Part shown: piece after piece, positions 12,586 through 16,438 of the stretch
How the letters are laid out: each line of letters opens with the position of its first letter
Numbering within the stretch: the stretch's first letter is position 1
The notes under the pieces: generated by a model
What the model was told of the DNA's origin: nothing
The model's input: only the letters and a program-made list of their open reading frames with translations
Databases searched by the model: none
Source: Pseudomonadota bacterium
GTDB lineage: Bacteria > Pseudomonadota > Gammaproteobacteria > Xanthomonadales > Xanthomonadaceae
DNA: 16,438 bases
Assembly (NCBI GenBank): GCA_023444765.1
Contig: JAEXLY010000151.1
Coordinates: forward strand, 1-16,438
Direction of reading: 5' to 3'
Program-made: the position numbers and the translations under genes

Positions 12586-14908
12586 CCAGCACCGGCTGCA
12601 CCCGATCTCTCCAGAATTTGCGCACCGCGTCGGCGAGCGCCTCCCGTCCCGAATCGTTGATGATGACCACGTCGGCGATCTCGCGGCGCTCCGCGTCCGT
12701 CGCCTCGGCATCCACCCGCGCCCAGGCCTGCTCCCTGGACATGCCGCGCACGCTGACCAGCCGGGCAACCCGCACCTCGGCGGGCGCCTCCACCACGAGC
12801 ACCAGATCGAGCCCGGTCCGCGGCTGGTCGGTCTCGACCAGCAACGGGACGTCGGCCACGACGACCGCGTCGCGGCCCGCCTGTGCGGCACGGCGCGCGA
12901 TCTCCTCGCGCACCCGCGGATGGATGATCTGGTTGAGCCTGGACCGGGCGGTGTCGTTGCCGGATACGAGCTTTCCCAGGGCGCGGCGGTTCAGCGTCCC
13001 GCCGTCGGTGATCACTTCCTCGCCAAAGACCTCCCGGATTTCCCGGAGCGCCGCGGTGCCGGGCATGAGCACCCGGCGGACCAGCTCGTCGGCGCTGATC
13101 ACCACCGCCCCAAGGTCGCGCAGGTCCTGTGCCGCAAGTGTCCTGCCCGCACCGATGCCGCCGGTCAACCCGATTGTCAGCAGGGCGCCGCTGTCCCGCG
13201 CCTGCCGCGCCAGCCGGGTGGCCGGCGGGTGGGTGTCGTTCTCCGGCTCGGTTCCCGGCTCATACTCGGGCCGGATCACGTACTCGGCCATGTCGTGCTC
13301 ATCCTCGCGCGCGCGCCGCTTGTACTCCTCGACCGGCAGGACCTTCTTCCACTGGCGCGTGCGCATGGGTTTGACCGTCCCGGCATCCTCACGCAGTGCC
13401 CGCACCAGCAGCAGGCACAGGCCCATGACCAGCAACAGAACCGGGGCTCCGATGACGATGATGACCTCCTGCATGGCGGCGAGCCCGCGCTCGCCGGAGG
13501 TCACCAGGATCACGGCGCACACCAGGCCCACGGACAGGGCCCAGAGCACGCGTTGACGTTTCGGCCCCACGTCTTCATGCCCGGAGGCCAGGTTGTCGAG
13601 CACCAGCGCGCCGGAGTCGAGCGACGTGACGAAAAAGATGGTGATCACGATCAGCGCCAGGACCGCCGTGAACCCGTACGCCGGAAAGGATTGCAGGAAC
13701 TGGAACAGCGCGGCCTCCACGTTCCCGTTCGTCACGATGGTCTCGGTCAGGCTGCCGGCGGTCGCGGGCGCCCGATCGATCCCGAAGGCACTGAATCCGA
13801 AGGTGCCCATCCAGATGACGACGAGCACCGTCGGCAAGCAGATCGACGCGGTGACGAAGGCCCGGATCGTGCGGCCACGCGAGATGCGGGCGATGAACAG
13901 CCCGACGAAGGGCGACCAGGTGACGGTCCATGCATAGTAGAAAACGGTCCAGTCGCCGGACCACCTTCCACCGCCGAAGGCGTCGTTGAAGAACGAGAGC
14001 GTCGGCAGATGCGCCAGGTAGGCCCCTGCGGATTCCACGATGGCGCGGGTCGTGTCCATGCTGGCACCCCACATGAGCACGAACACCAGGAGCGCGACCA
14101 TCAGGACGATGTTCAGGTAGGAGAGCCGTTTGACGCCCTGGTCCAGGCCGGCCACCGCCGAGGCCAGCGCGAGGGAGGTGATGACGGCGATGATGCCCGC
14201 CTGCAGCCAGCCGCTCATGGGAACGCCCATGACGTAGCGCATGCCGGCGTTGATCTGCATCGCGCCCAGGCCGACCGACACGGCGAGTCCGAAGACGGTG
14301 GCCACCACGCAGGTGATGTCCACCGCCCGGCCCCACGGGCCGTGGATCCCCTCTCCGAGCAGCGGCTGCAGCGCCGAAGACACGCGCGGGGGCAGCCGCC
14401 GCTTGTAGGTGAAGTAGCCGAAGCACAGCCCGGGAATCACCAGCAGTGCCCACATGTGGATCCCGAAGTGGAAGTTCGCGATGGCCAGGGCCTGCATGGC
14501 CGCGACGTCGGTCGCGGGCGCGGTCCCGTAGAGCGGTGGATTGGCGTAGTGGGTCACCGGCTCCGCCACGCCCCAGAACATCAGGACCGCACCCACTCCG
14601 GCCGCGAAGAGCATGCCGAACCAGGCCACGCCCGAGTACTCCGGTTCGGCATCGTCGTCGCCAAGCTTCACCCGTCCATAGCGACTGGCCGCCAGCCCGA
14701 ACGCGAAGATCACCAGCGCGGTCGTCCCGAGGGTGTACACCCAGCCGAGCTCGTAGCGCAGGTAGTCCGCCACCACGCCGAATGCGCTCTGGAGGGGGCC
14801 GGGGAAGAGCGACATCGCGGCGGCGAAGGCGACGATGATCAGCACGGAGACGAAGAACGTCAGCGGGCCGGTCCGAAGACCGAGAACATCGTGCAGCCGG
14901 GTGAGCAT
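12554..14908 (-). CDS. BCCT-family transporter fused to dephospho-CoA kinase (CoaE) domain
   Basis: 784 aa in one uninterrupted frame. Residues about 15-515 are a betaine/carnitine/choline transporter with about 12 membrane helices and the family signatures GMLFAAGVGAVLMFWGVAEP VTHY and WTVTWSPFVGLFIARISRGR TIR. The glycine-rich stretch AGVGAVL departs from the GMGIG of Na+-coupled BetP at its third Gly. Residues about 515-574 are a charged cytoplasmic linker. Residues 575-784 are a full-length CoaE: GLTGGIGAGRT, ISADELVRRV, GTLNRRALGKLV, IIHPRVREEIARR, VVADVPLLVE and ATDAERREIADVVI. The Walker A lysine is Arg 589 (AGG, 13142-13144); the Asp of the ADE segment is kept. The CoaE wording most resembles actinobacterial enzymes by eye. 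Roles: osmolyte uptake and the last step of CoA synthesis; why they are joined is unknown. The ribosome binding site is modest (GGAAG). Confidence 0.9.
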   Translation of the reverse strand: MLTRLHDVLGLRTGPLTFFVSVLIIVAFAAAMSLFPGPLQSAFGVVADYLRYELGWVYTLGTTALVIFAFGLAASRYGRVKLGDDDAEPEYSGVAWFGMLFAAGVGAVLMFWGVAEPVTHYANPPLYGTAPATDVAAMQALAIANFHFGIHMWALLVIPGLCFGYFTYKRRLPPRVSSALQPLLGEGIHGPWGRAVDITCVVATVFGLAVSVGLGAMQINAGMRYVMGVPMSGWLQAGIIAVITSLALASAVAGLDQGVKRLSYLNIVLMVALLVFVLMWGASMDTTRAIVESAGAYLAHLPTLSFFNDAFGGGRWSGDWTVFYYAWTVTWSPFVGLFIARISRGRTIRAFVTASICLPTVLVVIWMGTFGFSAFGIDRAPATAGSLTETIVTNGNVEAALFQFLQSFPAYGFTAVLALIVITIFFVTSLDSGALVLDNLASGHEDVGPKRQRVLWALSVGLVCAVILVTSGERGLAAMQEVIIVIGAPVLLLVMGLCLLLVRALREDAGTVKPMRTRQWKKVLPVEEYKRRAREDEHDMAEYVIRPEYEPGTEPENDTHPPATRLARQARDSGALLTIGLTGGIGAGRTLAAQDLRDLGAVVISADELVRRVLMPGTAALREIREVFGEEVITDGGTLNRRALGKLVSGNDTARSRLNQIIHPRVREEIARRAAQAGRDAVVVADVPLLVETDQPRTGLDLVLVVEAPAEVRVARLVSVRGMSREQAWARVDAEATDAERREIADVVIINDSGREALADAVRKFWRDRVQPVLDEHRKERGQV

Positions 14909-15009
14909 GAAGCCACTTCCCTAAATCTACGCCAGCGGAATGATCGTCACATGGATGTGACGGTGCCGTACGCGGGTGGCCACCGATCTCGACTACGTGC
15001 GCACCTTCA

Positions 15010-15115
15010 GGACCTCGAAGCAAGACCTGACGCTTCGCCTCTGCCGCCCGCCCATCGTCCCTGCCGCCGAGCAGAAGAAGCACTGGACCAACTACACCTG
15101 GCCTCGTTCTTGCTG
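15010..15115 (+). pseudogene. RAYT C-terminal relic, copy of the 12470-12585 segment
   Basis: CTCGAAGCAAGACCTGACGC onward to CAACTACACCTGGCCTCGTT aligns, with scattered mismatches and one or two small gaps, to 12475-12585. In the frame equivalent to the RAYT tail at 12460 it reads EARPDASPLPPAHRPCRRAE, a decayed form of EARTRRFASARPAHRPRR. It stands 100 nt upstream of the BCCT-CoaE start and directly before copy D, so the fusion gene lies between two relics of the same RAYT tail in the same orientation. Confidence 0.6.
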
Positions 15116-15122
15116 GGCCGTG

Positions 15123-15955
15123 TGAAATGGGGTCCTTGAAATGGGGTCAGGTTCATTTCTGACGCCGCACCAGGGCCTTGTCCGATCCCCATTGCAGGTC
15201 GCTCGCGTCACCCTGTGCCCGACCCATCGCATGGAAGCGAGATGGCCCGCCTGCCCAGACTCGACCTGCCGAACGTTCCGCAGCACATCGTGCAGCGCGG
15301 CAACGATCGGCAGCCTTGCTTCGCTGGCCTTGCCGACTACCAGAACTACCGGCAGGAGCTCTACGAGGCCGCGCACAAGCACGGGTGCGCCCTGCACGCC
15401 TATGTCCTGATGACCAACCACGTGCACCTGCTGGTGACGCCTGAGGCCGCCGGCGGCGCATCGCGCATGATGCAGGCCATCGGCCGCCGCTACGTTGGGG
15501 CATTCAATGCGCGATACGGCCGCACCGGCACGCTGTGGGAGGGGCGGTTCAAGTCGGCACTTGTCGACAGCGACACCTACCTCCTCACCTGCTATCGCTA
15601 CATCGAACTCAACCCCGTGCGCGCGTGCATGGTGCAGCAGCCTGGCGACTACCCTTGGTCCAGCTACCGGCACAACGCCTTGGGCATACACGACGGGCGC
15701 ATCACCCCGCATCCGCAGTACCTGGCGCTTGGCCAGGACACCACTACCCGGCTGCGCGCCTACCAGGCCATGTTCCAGGAGGCGCTCAATGCAGAGACCC
15801 AGGATGCCCTACGCGCCCACACCCGCCAGAACAAGGCCTTCGGGAACGACCGCTTCCGACAACAGATCGAGGCACTGGTCGGACGGAGTATGGAGGTCAG
15901 GTCACGCGGGCGGCCGAGGGCGGCACAGCTTGGAAAATGAACCTGACCCTTTTCT
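15123..15955. mobile_element. RAYT element, copy D (type 3 REP tips), apparently complete
   Basis: The left tip TGAAATGGGGTC occurs twice with a 14-nt period (15123-15134, 15137-15148) and continues AGGTTCATTTCT. The right tip GGAAAATGAACCTGACCC (15932-15949) followed by TTTTC is the inverted counterpart (shared core GGGTCAGGTTCATTT). About 820 bp with one intact RAYT gene. On the right it interrupts an exported-protein gene; on the left it abuts the RAYT-tail relic. Confidence 0.8.
15242..15940 (+). CDS. REP-associated tyrosine transposase (RAYT), intact (copy D)
   Basis: 232 aa from the ATG at 15242: MARLPRLDLPNVPQHIVQRG; HUH motif TNHVHLLVTPE with His 60 and 62; catalytic-position Tyr 84 in IGRRYVGAFNARYGRTGTLW; then RYIELNPVRACMV, DYPWSSYRHNALG, HPQYLALG and the tail HTRQNKAFGNDRFRQQIEAL. 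The ending differs from copy C (no YLQQQRALG helix), placing it in another RAYT subfamily, the one that also produced the relics at 5855-6421. A GTG at 15215 would add nine residues unlike the family; GGAAGCGAG just before 15242 supports the ATG. All catalytic residues are present, so it is potentially active. Confidence 0.93.
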   Translation: MARLPRLDLPNVPQHIVQRGNDRQPCFAGLADYQNYRQELYEAAHKHGCALHAYVLMTNHVHLLVTPEAAGGASRMMQAIGRRYVGAFNARYGRTGTLWEGRFKSALVDSDTYLLTCYRYIELNPVRACMVQQPGDYPWSSYRHNALGIHDGRITPHPQYLALGQDTTTRLRAYQAMFQEALNAETQDALRAHTRQNKAFGNDRFRQQIEALVGRSMEVRSRGRPRAAQLGK

Positions 15956-16132
15956 CCGGAGCACGTCGGGCGCCAGCTGCTCGATCGCATGCGACAAGTC
16001 TTCGAAGGAATACCCCGGCACCTCGGCATGCAACTGGTGCAGCGTCGACAGCACGACCACCTGCGCCGGCGCCCCCCCTGCATGTAACGGGACTGCGATG
16101 AGGCAGAGCGTGAGGACGAAGATGCGCAGCAT
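15956..16132 (-). pseudogene. 5' end of an exported-protein gene cut by RAYT copy D
   Basis: From the ATG at 16132 the frame encodes a clean signal peptide, MLRIFVLTLCLIAVPLHAGG, and about 40 mature residues: APAQVVVLSTLHQLHAEVPG YSFEDLSHAIEQLAPDVL. It then runs into the right tip of copy D at about 15956 and on to a chance stop at 15902. The strand VVVLSTLH and the PDVL turn suggest an alpha/beta protein in the manner of TraB or DUF5694 proteins, but this is too short to name. The missing 3' part is not found left of copy D, so a deletion accompanied or followed the insertion. Confidence 0.6.
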
Positions 16133-16205
16133 GGGCTCGAGACCAAAGGGACGGAACCGCGATCATAGGCCTGCTTGCGCGCTGCCCGGAAGCGGTGCCT
16201 CGCTT

Positions 16206-16246
16206 GGAAAACAGGGAAAACAGGGGTCAGAGTCGACTTTCTGACA
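16206..16246. repeat. RAYT left-end REP tip, type 4
   Basis: GGAAAACAG is present twice in tandem (16206-16214, 16215-16223), followed by GGGTCAGAGTCGACTTTCTG. The core GGGGTCAG-A-GTC is related to the type 3 tip of copy D but the inner half differs. It lies 50 nt before the start of the RAYT gene that runs off the window, in the place where copy D has its own left tip. Confidence 0.65.
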
Positions 16247-16296
16247 GCGCGATGCGGCGAGGACTGATACCCCGGGCCCCGGAGCCCCGCCCACCA

Positions 16297-16438
16297 TGGC
16301 CCACCCACCGCATCGCTCGGACGCCATCCCCCGCCTCCCACCCATCGACCTGCCCGACATTCTGCAGCACGTGATACAGCGCGGCAAAGACCGCCGCCCG
16401 TGCGTCTTCCAGCCCATCGACCACGTGCGATACCTGGA
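16297..16438 (+). CDS. REP-associated tyrosine transposase, N-terminal part (runs off window)
   Basis: The ATG at 16297 opens MAHPPHRSDAIPRLPPIDLP DILQHVIQRGKDRRPCVF and continues QPIDHVRYL to the window edge. PRLPPIDLPDILQHVIQRGKDRRPC matches the RAYT N-terminus of copy D (PRLDLPNVPQHIVQRGNDRQPC). The HUH motif would follow about ten residues beyond the edge, so activity cannot be judged. It is preceded by its own tip type (16206-16246). Another start upstream is possible; no strong ribosome binding site is visible. Confidence 0.8.

Noticed and set aside
13270..13310. Separate start of a stand-alone coaE gene at the Met in DEHDMAEYVI
   Set aside because: The transporter frame runs through it without a stop, no ribosome binding site precedes it, and about 45 residues would still lie ahead of the CoaE domain. 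A separate internal start cannot be wholly excluded.
12458..15139. 893-codon open frame on the plus strand across the transporter region
   Set aside because: It is the antisense of the BCCT-CoaE gene; its translation is rich in His, Arg, Gln and Asp with no recognisable domain, as expected for a reverse frame of a high-GC gene.
16140..16160. AAAGGGACGGAA as another type 2 REP arm
   Set aside because: Only about 11 bases match and the AATTAA half is missing.

Overview
The window looks like an accessory stretch of a high-GC gammaproteobacterial chromosome, most likely of the Xanthomonadaceae/Lysobacteraceae type (Lysobacter, Luteimonas, Stenotrophomonas and relatives). That assignment is inference from the very high GC, the many REP-associated tyrosine transposases (RAYTs) and the kinds of small exported proteins; there is no rRNA or housekeeping marker to settle it. 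No tRNA, rRNA or CRISPR array was seen.

Layout. 1-340 holds the C-terminal relic of a RAYT. 511-4564 is a run of four minus-strand genes: an exported sorbosone-dehydrogenase-like protein fused to a PEBP (YbhB/YbcL) domain, a small membrane protein, a DUF421/YetF-type membrane protein, and an exported protein with three C-terminal membrane helices. 4616-5200 is a graveyard with a triply frameshifted GNAT acetyltransferase (plus) and the tail of an unknown gene (minus). 5340-5846 is a secreted LprI/DUF1311-like protein, followed by a decayed RAYT (5855-6421). 6521-6910 (minus) encodes an exported protein that is essentially EF-Tu domain III on its own. A frameshifted RAYT (copy A) lies at 7055-7711. 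7815-10090 is visibly lower in GC and carries one large exported amidase_3 cell-wall hydrolase and a strong hairpin. 10092-10880 is a nested wreck: a RAYT 3' half (copy B) cut by an IS21-like end, itself cut by a REP palindrome. A small lipoprotein (10926-11369) follows, then an intact RAYT (copy C, 11547-12245), a RAYT fragment, a BCCT transporter fused in frame to dephospho-CoA kinase (12554-14908), a second RAYT-tail relic, an intact RAYT of another subfamily (copy D, 15242-15940) that truncates an exported-protein gene, and the start of yet another RAYT running off the window.

How it fits together. The unifying theme is RAYT/REP activity: nine RAYT genes, fragments or relics and at least four REP tip types. 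Each subfamily carries its own tip sequence as an inverted repeat at its ends, and solo palindromes of the same types lie elsewhere. The cargo between them is a set of mostly unrelated envelope and stress genes. The most unusual items are the BCCT-CoaE fusion with an altered Walker A lysine, the stand-alone exported EF-Tu domain III protein, the dehydrogenase-PEBP fusion, and the repeatedly duplicated ('stuttered') outer tips of the RAYT elements.
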